In this document: positions 17,086 to 23,804 of the stretch, in pieces
Layout: every line of letters begins with the position of its first letter
Position numbering within the stretch: the stretch's first letter is position 1
NCBI GenBank assembly: GCA_002413455.1
Contig: DHXA01000222.1
Coordinates: forward strand, 8,332 to 33,795
Source of the DNA: Rhodanobacter sp. UBA5168
GTDB taxonomy: Bacteria > Pseudomonadota > Gammaproteobacteria > Xanthomonadales > Rhodanobacteraceae
Length of the DNA: 25,464 nucleotides
Reading direction: 5' to 3'
Translations under genes and position numbers: made by a program
The notes under the pieces: model-generated
What the model was told of the DNA's origin: nothing
Database searches by the model: none
The model's input: only the letters and a program-made list of their open reading frames with translations

Positions 17086-17574
17086 TCACAGCTCGCGGAT
17101 GAAGAAGCGGTCGCAGCCGTGGTGGCCGGTGCCGCCCATCGCGCTGCACAGGGCGGTGAATCCGCTGCGCTTGTACAGCGCCTGCGCCGCGTCCATGCCG
17201 GTCAGCGTTTCCAGATAGCAGCGTTTGAAGCCGTGCGCGCGGGCAGCGTCGAGGCAGCGCTGCATCATCGCGCCGCCCGCGCCGATGCCGCGCGCCTCGG
17301 GCAGGAAATACATCTTGCGCAACTCGCAGACATCGGCTTCGCCGCCTTCGAGTGGTGCGACGCCGCCGCCGCCGATCACCGCGCCGCCGCGTTCCACCAC
17401 GAAATAGCTGCAGCGCGGCTGCGCGTAGGATTCGTACATCGTGTCCACTTCCGCATCGTGGATCGCGAAGCCGGGACCGTCGGCGCCGAACTCGGGCATG
17501 ACGGCGCGGATGATCGCAGCCATGGGTGCATTGTCGGAAGGGTCGATCGGGCGAATCAGGAAGGTATCGTTCAT
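17086..17574 (-). CDS. GNAT-family N-acetyltransferase
   Basis: The 162-residue product (MNDTFLIRPIDPSDNAPMAA) is a single GNAT domain. It has ELRKMYFLPEARGIGAGGAM as the acetyl-CoA pyrophosphate-binding region, AHGFKRCYLETL, and ALYKRSGF near the end. It is only distantly like the other acetyltransferase in this operon. Substrate unknown; small GNATs of this shape often modify amino acids or small amines. Its ATG overlaps the stop of the upstream amidohydrolase in an ATGA, so the two are translationally coupled. Confidence 0.88.
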   Translation of the reverse strand: MNDTFLIRPIDPSDNAPMAAIIRAVMPEFGADGPGFAIHDAEVDTMYESYAQPRCSYFVVERGGAVIGGGGVAPLEGGEADVCELRKMYFLPEARGIGAGGAMMQRCLDAARAHGFKRCYLETLTGMDAAQALYKRSGFTALCSAMGGTGHHGCDRFFIREL

Positions 17575-18890
17575 GGCGTCGCTGCGGGGGTCAGATAGGG
17601 AATGCCGGCCTTCATCACGAAGACGGGGTGCTGCAGGTCGTCGATCCGTGTGCTGGGGTCGCCGCTGAACGCGGCGAGGTCGGCATCCATGCCGGGTGCG
17701 ATGCGGCCGAAGTGTTGCGACTGGCGCAGGATCTTCGCCGCCACGTCGGTGGCTGCATGCAGCGCCTGTGTCGGAGTCATGCCGTCGCGCACCATCGCTG
17801 CGGGCTCGCGCCAGTTGGTGCCGTGCGCGAACACGCCGACGTCGCTGCCATTGCCGATGATGACGCCGACTTTCAGCGCGGTGCGGAACGCGCGCTCGGC
17901 TTCCTTCATGGTGGCCGTCGGTTCGGACTTGCCTGGCACGTAGTGCTGGAAATACTCCGAGGTGGCGTCGACCGCGGTGAGCGTGGGCTCGTAGGCGGTG
18001 CCGTGCTGCTTCAGCAGCCTGAAGGTCGCCTCGCTGGCACCGTAGCCGTGCTCCACGCTGTCCACGCCAGCCTCGACGGCCATGCGCACGCCGGCGTCGC
18101 TGGCCGCGTGCACGGCCACCGGACGGCCGATTTGATGCGCAGTGTCGACCAGTGCTTTCAGTTCCGCGGGCGTGAAGGTAGGCGCGGTGCCGCCGTCGGG
18201 ACCGACGCGATAGTCGCCGTAGATCTTGATCCAGTCGGCGCCGCGCGCGGCCTGCTCGCGCACCGCGGCCATCGCCTGGTCGACGCCACTGACTTCCTGC
18301 GCGCCGCCGTGCAGTTCGATATCCGGGCGGAAGCCGCGCGGGCCCGGGCCGTAGCTGGCGGTGGCGACGATCGCGCGGGTGGCCACGAACAGTCGCGGCC
18401 CAGGAATCAGCCCCTCATCGATCGCGCGCTTCACCGAGACGTCGGCATAGCCGGCACCCTCGGTACCGAGATCGCGCAAGGTGGTGAAGCCGGCCAGCAG
18501 GGTCGATTTTGCGTGTGCGGCGGCCTCCAGCGTGCGGTAGTCCTGCGGCTCGGTCAGCACTTGGTCGTTCCATAACATCTCGTTGTACGGATGCAGGAAC
18601 AGGTGCGAGTGCAGGTCGATCAGGCCGGGTGTGAGCGTGGCACCGGGCAGTTCGACGCGTCGGGCTCCGGCCGGCGCATTGACGGTGGCGATCGGGCCCA
18701 CCGCAGCGATGGCGCCGTCGTGTATCAGCACGGCCCAGCCGTCATGCGCGGCATCGCCGTTGCCGGTCCACACGCGATCGGGCAGCAACAGCCAGTCGCC
18801 CTTCGGCGTGGCGGCGCTCGCGGACAGGCTGCAGAACAGGATCAGCAGCACCGCCGCCGTCTGCCACCAGATCATCAGGCTCGTGCGCAT
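17571..18890 (-). CDS. Secreted metal-dependent amidohydrolase (prolidase/imidazolonepropionase-like)
   Basis: The 439-residue protein begins with a signal peptide (MRTSLMIWWQTAAVLLILFC then SLSASA, cleavage near residue 26), so it acts in the periplasm or outside. The amidohydrolase metal site is complete: HSH with His94 and His96, the bridging Lys222 in ADWIKIYGDY, His261 in VAVHAASD, His281 in VEHG, and Asp350 in NGSDVGVF. The group includes bacterial Xaa-Pro or Xaa-Arg/Lys dipeptidases and related secreted peptidases; a dipeptide substrate is a reasonable guess but not shown. It heads an operon with two GNATs and a YdeI-family protein, overlapping the next gene by 4 bases. Confidence 0.9.
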   Translation of the reverse strand: MRTSLMIWWQTAAVLLILFCSLSASAATPKGDWLLLPDRVWTGNGDAAHDGWAVLIHDGAIAAVGPIATVNAPAGARRVELPGATLTPGLIDLHSHLFLHPYNEMLWNDQVLTEPQDYRTLEAAAHAKSTLLAGFTTLRDLGTEGAGYADVSVKRAIDEGLIPGPRLFVATRAIVATASYGPGPRGFRPDIELHGGAQEVSGVDQAMAAVREQAARGADWIKIYGDYRVGPDGGTAPTFTPAELKALVDTAHQIGRPVAVHAASDAGVRMAVEAGVDSVEHGYGASEATFRLLKQHGTAYEPTLTAVDATSEYFQHYVPGKSEPTATMKEAERAFRTALKVGVIIGNGSDVGVFAHGTNWREPAAMVRDGMTPTQALHAATDVAAKILRQSQHFGRIAPGMDADLAAFSGDPSTRIDDLQHPVFVMKAGIPYLTPAATP

Positions 18891-18951
18891 CGCTTCATCC
18901 CTTCGACCGAAAACCGATGATAGCGATCAGGGCCTGGATTTCGCGAGTGAC

Positions 18952-19854
18952 TCAGGTCATGGCCGTGCGCGCACGGGTGACCCGGCTGGCGGTGTCCTTG
19001 TGCAACTGCGCGGCCAGCCATGCGCCGGTGGCGACCAGCAGGTCAAGGTCGATCCCGGTGCTGATGCCCATGCCGTGCAGCATGTAGACCACGTCTTCGC
19101 TGGCCACGTTGCCGGTGGCACCTTTTGCGTACGGACAGCCGCCGGTGCCGGAGACCGAGCTGTCGATCACGCGCACGCCTTCTTCGAGGCAGGAGAGGAT
19201 GTTAGCCAGCGCCTGACCGTAGGTGTCGTGGAAATGCACCGCCAGCGCCGTCATCGGCACTTCCTGTGCCACCGCATGCAGCATCGCGCGCGCCTTCGCC
19301 GGCGTGCCGACACCGATGGTGTCGCCCAGCGAGATTTCATGGCAACCAAGCTCGTACATGCGCTTCGCCACGCGCACCACGTCGCTGACGGGTACGTCGC
19401 CCTGATAGGGGCAGCCGAGTACGGTGGAGACATAGCCGCGCACCGGCACGCCGTCGGCCTGCGCCTGTTCCATCACGGGAATGAAGCGCTCGATCGACTC
19501 ATCGATCGAGGCGTTGATGTTCTTGCGGTTGAATGCTTCGGACGCTGCGGAGAAGATCGCGATCTCGCTGGCGCCCACTTCACGGGCCCGCGCATAGCCC
19601 TGCAGGTTGGGCACCAGCACCGGATAGCTCACGCCCGGTACCTTGCGGATACCGCGGAACACCTCGGCGGCATCGGCCAGCTGCGGCACCCATTTCGGGC
19701 TGACGAAGCTGGTGGCTTCGATCGTCTGCAGACCGGTCGAGGACAGTCGGTCGATCAGCGCGATCTTCACCTCGGCTGGCAGCAGCGCCTTCTCGTTCTG
19801 CAGGCCGTCGCGGGCGCCGACTTCGACGATGCGGACGTGGTTGGATGGGGTCAT
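18952..19854 (-). CDS. mvaB: Hydroxymethylglutaryl-CoA lyase
   Basis: This enzyme cleaves HMG-CoA to acetoacetate and acetyl-CoA, the last step of leucine degradation (also called liuE or hmgL). The 300-residue product has the DRE-TIM motif EVGARDGLQNE with Arg15 and Asp16, the metal-binding HFHDTYGQ, and the signature GTGGCPYAKGATGN with catalytic Cys240. The length is normal for bacterial enzymes. It is downstream of the methylcrotonyl-CoA carboxylase alpha gene on the same strand, separated by about 145 bases that are mostly a palindromic repeat. It probably still belongs to the same transcript. Confidence 0.95.
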   Translation of the reverse strand: MTPSNHVRIVEVGARDGLQNEKALLPAEVKIALIDRLSSTGLQTIEATSFVSPKWVPQLADAAEVFRGIRKVPGVSYPVLVPNLQGYARAREVGASEIAIFSAASEAFNRKNINASIDESIERFIPVMEQAQADGVPVRGYVSTVLGCPYQGDVPVSDVVRVAKRMYELGCHEISLGDTIGVGTPAKARAMLHAVAQEVPMTALAVHFHDTYGQALANILSCLEEGVRVIDSSVSGTGGCPYAKGATGNVASEDVVYMLHGMGISTGIDLDLLVATGAWLAAQLHKDTASRVTRARTAMT

Positions 19855-19875
19855 GAAGAAGCTCCGAAGGACATG

Positions 19876-19995
19876 GGGCGCTTCTCCCTCGGGAGAAGGC
19901 GCCCCGGAGGGGCGGATGAGGGTCCGGGCGAAGCGCGGTGTCGAGGTTCCACCGAACCCTCACCCCAACCCCCTCCCACGGGGAGAGGGGCTCAA
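19876..19995. repeat. Palindromic intergenic repeat (CTTCTCCCTCGGGAGAAG ... CCCTCACCCCAACCCC)
   Basis: It contains a perfect hairpin CTTCTCCC-TC-GGGAGAAG (19881-19898), a second GCCCC-GGA-GGGGC (19901-19913), and the inverted pair TGAGGGT (19917-19923) / ACCCTCA (19956-19962). A CCCCTCCC...GGGGAGAGGGG hairpin lies at the far end. This composite is remembered as a common dispersed intergenic element in xanthomonads and other gammaproteobacteria. It occupies nearly the whole gap between mccA and the HMG-CoA lyase gene. Confidence 0.8.
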
Positions 19996-19999
19996 AAGC

Positions 20000-22003
20000 T
20001 CAATCGGCGAAGCGCACCAGCACGGCGTCCGCTTCGACGAATTCGCCTTGCGCGGCGTTCACGCTCTCGATGGTGCCGGCGCGCGGGGCTTTCAATGCCA
20101 GCTCCATCTTCATCGCCTCCATCACCAGCAGTTCCTGGCCTTGTTCGACGACCTCGCCGGCCTTGGCTTTGACCAGCACGATGCGGCCCGGCATCGGCGC
20201 AATGACCTGGTTGCCGCCGACGGCGTCCTCCGATTCCCAGGCGAACGCGGCGGCACGGGCAAAGCTGTAACGCTGGCCATCGGTATCGTGCAACAGCACA
20301 TGCGCGGCGTCGGTACGCAACGGCACACGCCGTGATTCACCGTCGAAGCGCGCGCTCAGGCTGTCATCGAGAAGACGCGCACCGCGTACCTCGCAGCTCG
20401 CCTCGCCATGGCGCAACTGATAGCTGCCGTCGTGGCCGTGCGCCTCGATATCGTAGCGCCGCTCGCGCAAGGTCAGCGCGATGATCCGCTTGCCGGCATG
20501 GCCGATGCGCCAGGCGTCGGCGCGCGCCCAGGGGGAATGAGGATCAGGCGAATGCGGATCGGCCGCGGCGGCGCCGATGCTCAATTCGTCGTGGAGCAGG
20601 GCGGCGGTGGCGGCGGCGAACAGGACATGGTCCGTCGGTACCACGTCGCCGACCAGGAATTCTTCCAGATGGCGATCCAGATAGCCGGTGTCGATGCGCC
20701 CCTCGATCACGGCCGGGTGGCGGCACAGTCGTTCGAGAAAGCCGATGTTCGATTTCGGTCCGACAATTTCGCAGGCTGCCAACGCCTCGCGTAGCCGTTG
20801 CAGAGCCTGCTCGCGAGTGGCATCGAACACGATCAGCTTGGCGATCATCGGGTCGTAGAAGATCGTCACCGTGTCGCCCTCGATCACGCCGCCGTCGAGT
20901 CGCACCTGCGCCGACGGTTCGGGCAGGCGCAGCGTTTGCAGCTTGCCGGAGCCAGGCAGGAAGTTCTGGTCCGGGTCCTCCGCGTAGAGGCGCACTTCGA
21001 TCGCGTGACCGTGCGCGTGGACCTGCTCCTGTCGCAGTGGCAACGGCTGACCGGCGGCCACGCGCAGCTGCCATTCGACCAGGTCCAGCCCCAGCGTCAG
21101 CTCGGTGACGGGATGCTCGACCTGCAGGCGCGTGTTCATTTCCATGAAGAAGAACTCGCCGCTCTGCGCCACGATGAATTCCACCGTGCCCGCGCCGATG
21201 TAATTCACGGCCTGCGCGGCAGCAACCGCAGCGGCTCCCATCGCGGCACGGCGAGCCTGGTCGAGGAACGGCGAGGGGGTTTCTTCCAGCACTTTCTGGT
21301 ACCGGCGTTGTGCCGAGCACTCACGCTCGTTGAGATGGATCACATTGCCCAGGGCGTCACCGAACACCTGGAACTCGATATGCCGCGGGTGCTCGACATA
21401 GCGTTCGAGAATGACCCGGGCATCGCCGAAGGAACTGGTGGCTTCGCGCTGAGCCGAGGCGAGCGCGTCGACGAATTCGCCGGCGTTGCGCACGATGCGC
21501 ATGCCCTTGCCGCCGCCACCGGAAGCGGCCTTGATCATCAGCGGATAGCCGGTCTTCGCTGCCTGTTCGGAAAGGTAGGCGGTGTCCTGGTTCTCGCCGT
21601 GGTAGCCGGGCACCAGCGGCACGGCATGCCGTTCCATCAGCGCCTTGGCGGCGGCTTTGGAGCCCATCGCATCGATGCTCTCCGGTCGCGGGCCGATGAA
21701 GACGATACCGGCCTCCATGCAGGTGCGGGCGAAGCCGGTGTTTTCCGAGAGAAAGCCGTAGCCGGGATGAATCGCCTGCGCGCCGGTCTTTTTCGCGACA
21801 TCCAGAATGACATCGCCGCGAAGATACGAGTCGGCCGGGCGCGGCCCGCCGATCGGCCACGCCTCGTCGGCCAGACGCACGTGCTGTGCATCGCGATCCG
21901 CTTCCGAGTACACCGCAATGGTGTGGATGCCGAGACGGCGGCAGGTGCGGATCACGCGGCAGGCAATCTCGCCACGGTTGGCTATCAGTACGCGTTCGAA
22001 CAT
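20000..22003 (-). CDS. mccA: Methylcrotonyl-CoA carboxylase alpha subunit (biotin carboxylase + biotin carrier)
   Basis: This subunit carboxylates its own biotin with ATP and bicarbonate and passes the carboxyl group to a partner carboxyltransferase; in leucine degradation it acts on 3-methylcrotonyl-CoA (also called liuD). I chose the ATG at 22003 (MFERVLIANRGEIACRVIRT), with AGGGA just upstream; the longer open frame is not conserved. In order, the 667 residues show the biotin carboxylase N-domain, the ATP-grasp glycine loop ASGGGGKGMR, EMNTRLQVEHPVTE, the carboxylase C-domain, a linker, and a biotinyl domain with Lys632 in EAMKMEL. The leucine role rests on neighbours liuC and HMG-CoA lyase. 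Acetyl- or propionyl-CoA carboxylase use is the alternative. The beta subunit is not in the window. Confidence 0.92.
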   Translation of the reverse strand: MFERVLIANRGEIACRVIRTCRRLGIHTIAVYSEADRDAQHVRLADEAWPIGGPRPADSYLRGDVILDVAKKTGAQAIHPGYGFLSENTGFARTCMEAGIVFIGPRPESIDAMGSKAAAKALMERHAVPLVPGYHGENQDTAYLSEQAAKTGYPLMIKAASGGGGKGMRIVRNAGEFVDALASAQREATSSFGDARVILERYVEHPRHIEFQVFGDALGNVIHLNERECSAQRRYQKVLEETPSPFLDQARRAAMGAAAVAAAQAVNYIGAGTVEFIVAQSGEFFFMEMNTRLQVEHPVTELTLGLDLVEWQLRVAAGQPLPLRQEQVHAHGHAIEVRLYAEDPDQNFLPGSGKLQTLRLPEPSAQVRLDGGVIEGDTVTIFYDPMIAKLIVFDATREQALQRLREALAACEIVGPKSNIGFLERLCRHPAVIEGRIDTGYLDRHLEEFLVGDVVPTDHVLFAAATAALLHDELSIGAAAADPHSPDPHSPWARADAWRIGHAGKRIIALTLRERRYDIEAHGHDGSYQLRHGEASCEVRGARLLDDSLSARFDGESRRVPLRTDAAHVLLHDTDGQRYSFARAAAFAWESEDAVGGNQVIAPMPGRIVLVKAKAGEVVEQGQELLVMEAMKMELALKAPRAGTIESVNAAQGEFVEADAVLVRFAD

Positions 22004-22105
22004 GCAGATCCCTGGAACGGTTCGTGTCGATGCAAAGCCAGTAAAACTAACAGATTGCGGCGTTGCCGCCGATGCGCGGCGCAGCATGATGACGCGTTTC
22101 GGCGG

Positions 22106-22624
22106 CTATTCGCCGTCCCAGTAATCGAGCGATTGGGACTGCCGTCCGAGCACCCGGAATTTCCGTGGCTTGCCGTCCCCATCACGCAGGCTGTCGTCGA
22201 AAACGAGGTACTTGCCAGAGTCCGGGTACTCGCAGATGTCCGGGGTTTCGTTGGTGCCGACGGCGAGATAGCGCAGTTCGACGCTACCGGTGTTGATGAT
22301 CTGGTGCGCGCTTTCCGGGCCGCCGGGCGGGCAGGCGATGATGTCGCCTGCCCGCAACGGATGGCGCGCGTCGCCGTAGCGCAGTTCGCCGCTGCCCTCG
22401 AGGATGAAGAACATTTCCTCTTCCACGCGATGGTTGTGGTACGGGCAATTGCGCTTGCCCGGCGCCACCACGGTGAGGTTGTAGCCGAGCTTGCGGGCGC
22501 CGATCCGGCTGGCTATCTCGCCCCAGCGGATGTCGTAGTCCGCGGCGTTCTTGCCGGTGGGTGTCATGGCAGCATCGACCGACTGCAGTTCGAGCTGGTC
22601 GAGGTTGATGATGTGGTCACTCAT
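22106..22624 (-). CDS. Cupin-domain protein (COG3837 type)
   Basis: The ATG at 22624, with GGGAG six bases upstream, gives 172 residues; the longer frame extends into liuC. It is a single cupin barrel. The first motif carries the metal ligands YHNHRVEEEMFFILEGSGEL (two His and a Glu) and the second ends in CPPGGPESAHQIINTG with a His. A tail with YLAVGTNETPDICEYPDSGK follows, typical of a widespread uncharacterised cupin group. The function is unknown; I considered 3-hydroxyanthranilate dioxygenase and the sequence does not fit. It sits between liuC (22 bases) and mccA (102 bases), which suggests co-expression with leucine degradation. Confidence 0.85.
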   Translation of the reverse strand: MSDHIINLDQLELQSVDAAMTPTGKNAADYDIRWGEIASRIGARKLGYNLTVVAPGKRNCPYHNHRVEEEMFFILEGSGELRYGDARHPLRAGDIIACPPGGPESAHQIINTGSVELRYLAVGTNETPDICEYPDSGKYLVFDDSLRDGDGKPRKFRVLGRQSQSLDYWDGE

Positions 22625-22646
22625 GACGCGCTCCCATTTGGAATGA

Positions 22647-23441
22647 TCAGGCGCCGCCGACCCACGACGGCGCGCGCTTGTCGAGAAACGCGCCGAGGCC
22701 ATGCTGGCCTTCCTCGGACACGCGCAGGCGGGCGATCAGTTCGGCGTTCGCCGCGTCGATGCGTTCGGCTTGCGCCGGATCGGTGCCGCCGACGCGCAGG
22801 GCCAGCTGCTTCGCTTCGCGCTGCGCCTGAGGCCCGGCCTTGGCCAGCAGGTACAGCTGACGTTCGATCGTCTCGTCCAGTTCGGTGGCGTCCACGGCGG
22901 AGTGCAGCAGTCCAATGCGCGCCGCGGTGGCGGCGTCGAACACCTCGCCGGTGATGAACAATCGGCGCGCCTCGCGCAGTCCGATCGCGGCGATCACGTA
23001 GGGCGAGATTACCGCCGGCACCAGTCCCAGCTTCACTTCCGACAGCGCGAACTTGGCGGTGTCGACGCCGATCGCGATGTCGCAGCAGGCGACCAGGCCC
23101 ACGCCGCCGCCATAAGCCGCGCCATTGACCCGCGCGACGGTGGGCTTGGACAGGAATTGCAGGTGGCGCATCAGCCGCGCCAGCCGCAACGAGTCCTCGC
23201 GGTTCTCCTGCTCGCTGGCGCCAGCCATGCCGCGCATCCAGTTGAGGTCGGCGCCGGCAGAGAAGCAGCTGCCGCTGCCGCTCAGCACCACCGCGCGTAC
23301 GGCGGGGTCGGCGTCAGCCTGCGCCAGTGCATCGGTGAGTGCGGCGATCAGTGCATCGTCGAACGCGTTGTGGATCTGCGGGCGGTTCAGGGTGAGCCAG
23401 GCGACCGCGCCACGGCGTTCGCTGAGGATGGAATCGGTCAT
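22647..23441 (-). CDS. liuC: Methylglutaconyl-CoA hydratase (enoyl-CoA hydratase family)
   Basis: It hydrates 3-methylglutaconyl-CoA to HMG-CoA, the step between methylcrotonyl-CoA carboxylase and HMG-CoA lyase. I chose the ATG at 23441 (MTDSILSERRGAVAWLTLNR), giving 264 residues. It has the crotonase oxyanion-hole segments SCFSAGADLNWMRGMAG and NGAAYGGGVGLVACCDIAIG, and the LSEVKLGLVPAVISPYVIAA stretch remembered from LiuC proteins. The neighbours mccA and HMG-CoA lyase support this role over a general enoyl-CoA hydratase. It is the first gene of the minus-strand leucine group, divergent from feoA. Confidence 0.9.
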   Translation of the reverse strand: MTDSILSERRGAVAWLTLNRPQIHNAFDDALIAALTDALAQADADPAVRAVVLSGSGSCFSAGADLNWMRGMAGASEQENREDSLRLARLMRHLQFLSKPTVARVNGAAYGGGVGLVACCDIAIGVDTAKFALSEVKLGLVPAVISPYVIAAIGLREARRLFITGEVFDAATAARIGLLHSAVDATELDETIERQLYLLAKAGPQAQREAKQLALRVGGTDPAQAERIDAANAELIARLRVSEEGQHGLGAFLDKRAPSWVGGA

Positions 23442-23523
23442 CGGTCGTCCCCGCAAAGGTTCCCATGATAAACGCTGCCCATCGACGGGACGTGGCCCTG
23501 ATGCAGCGGAACGGACAAAGGGC

Positions 23524-23529
23524 TACAAT
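23524..23529 (+). promoter_or_regulatory. Candidate -10 element of the feoAB promoter
   Basis: TACAAT matches a sigma-70 -10 hexamer at five of six positions and overlaps the edge of the Fur box, as expected for an iron-repressed promoter. No good -35 hexamer is visible at 17 bases upstream, so this is tentative. Confidence 0.45.
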
Positions 23530-23546
23530 GCGAACAATTCTTATTT
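23526..23546. promoter_or_regulatory. Putative Fur box upstream of feoAB
   Basis: The 21 bases from CAATGCGAACAATTCTTATT to the following T agree with the remembered gammaproteobacterial Fur consensus AATGAGAATTATTCTCATT at all but a few positions (16 of 21 by hand alignment). The site ends 12 bases before the feoA start, overlapping a TACAAT -10 candidate, which is the usual place for iron-dependent repression of ferrous iron uptake. Its AT-rich character stands out from the surrounding GC-rich DNA. Confidence 0.8.
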
Positions 23547-23558
23547 GAGAGGCCGCCC

Positions 23559-23804
23559 GTGCGCCTGTCCGATTTGCCCAAAGGAGCTCCCGCCGTGGTT
23601 GACCGCGTCCACGACGCGCATGCGGCGGATCCGATTGCGCAGCGATTGCGCGACCTCGGGTTCGTGGACGGCGAACCGGTACGTGTGGTGGCGATCGGGC
23701 CGATGGGCGGCGATCCGGTGCTGATCCAGATCGGCTATACCCGTTTTGCCCTGCGCCGCGCCGAAGCGGCCCGGGTCGGTGTACGCACCGAGGTGGCGGC
23801 ATGA
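23559..23804 (+). CDS. feoA: FeoA ferrous iron transport accessory protein
   Basis: This 81-residue SH3-like cytosolic protein starts at a GTG at 23559, six bases after GAGAGG. It has the FeoA pattern MRLSDLPKGAPAVV, an IAQRLRDLGFVDGEPVRVVA segment, and LIQIGYTRFALRRAEAARV. FeoA is thought to support FeoB-mediated Fe(II) uptake, perhaps by contacting its G domain. Its stop overlaps the feoB ATG (ATGA), giving translational coupling. The Fur box just upstream suggests expression under iron limitation. Confidence 0.93.
   Translation: MRLSDLPKGAPAVVDRVHDAHAADPIAQRLRDLGFVDGEPVRVVAIGPMGGDPVLIQIGYTRFALRRAEAARVGVRTEVAA

Noticed and set aside
22043..22069. Possible minus-strand terminator after the cupin gene (GCGGC-GTT-GCCGC stem)
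   Set aside because: The stem is only 5 bp and the T stretch lies about 10 bases beyond it; not enough for a terminator call inside a probable operon.
22106..22624. 3-hydroxyanthranilate 3,4-dioxygenase, which would complete a kynurenine pathway with kynU and ACMSD
   Set aside because: It is a cupin, but motif spacing and the C-terminal part match the COG3837-type group and not the dioxygenase; the CxxC-containing tail of bacterial dioxygenases is absent.
20798..22954. A 718-codon plus-strand open frame opposite mccA, the cupin and liuC
   Set aside because: It is antisense to three recognisable genes and its translation has no family features.
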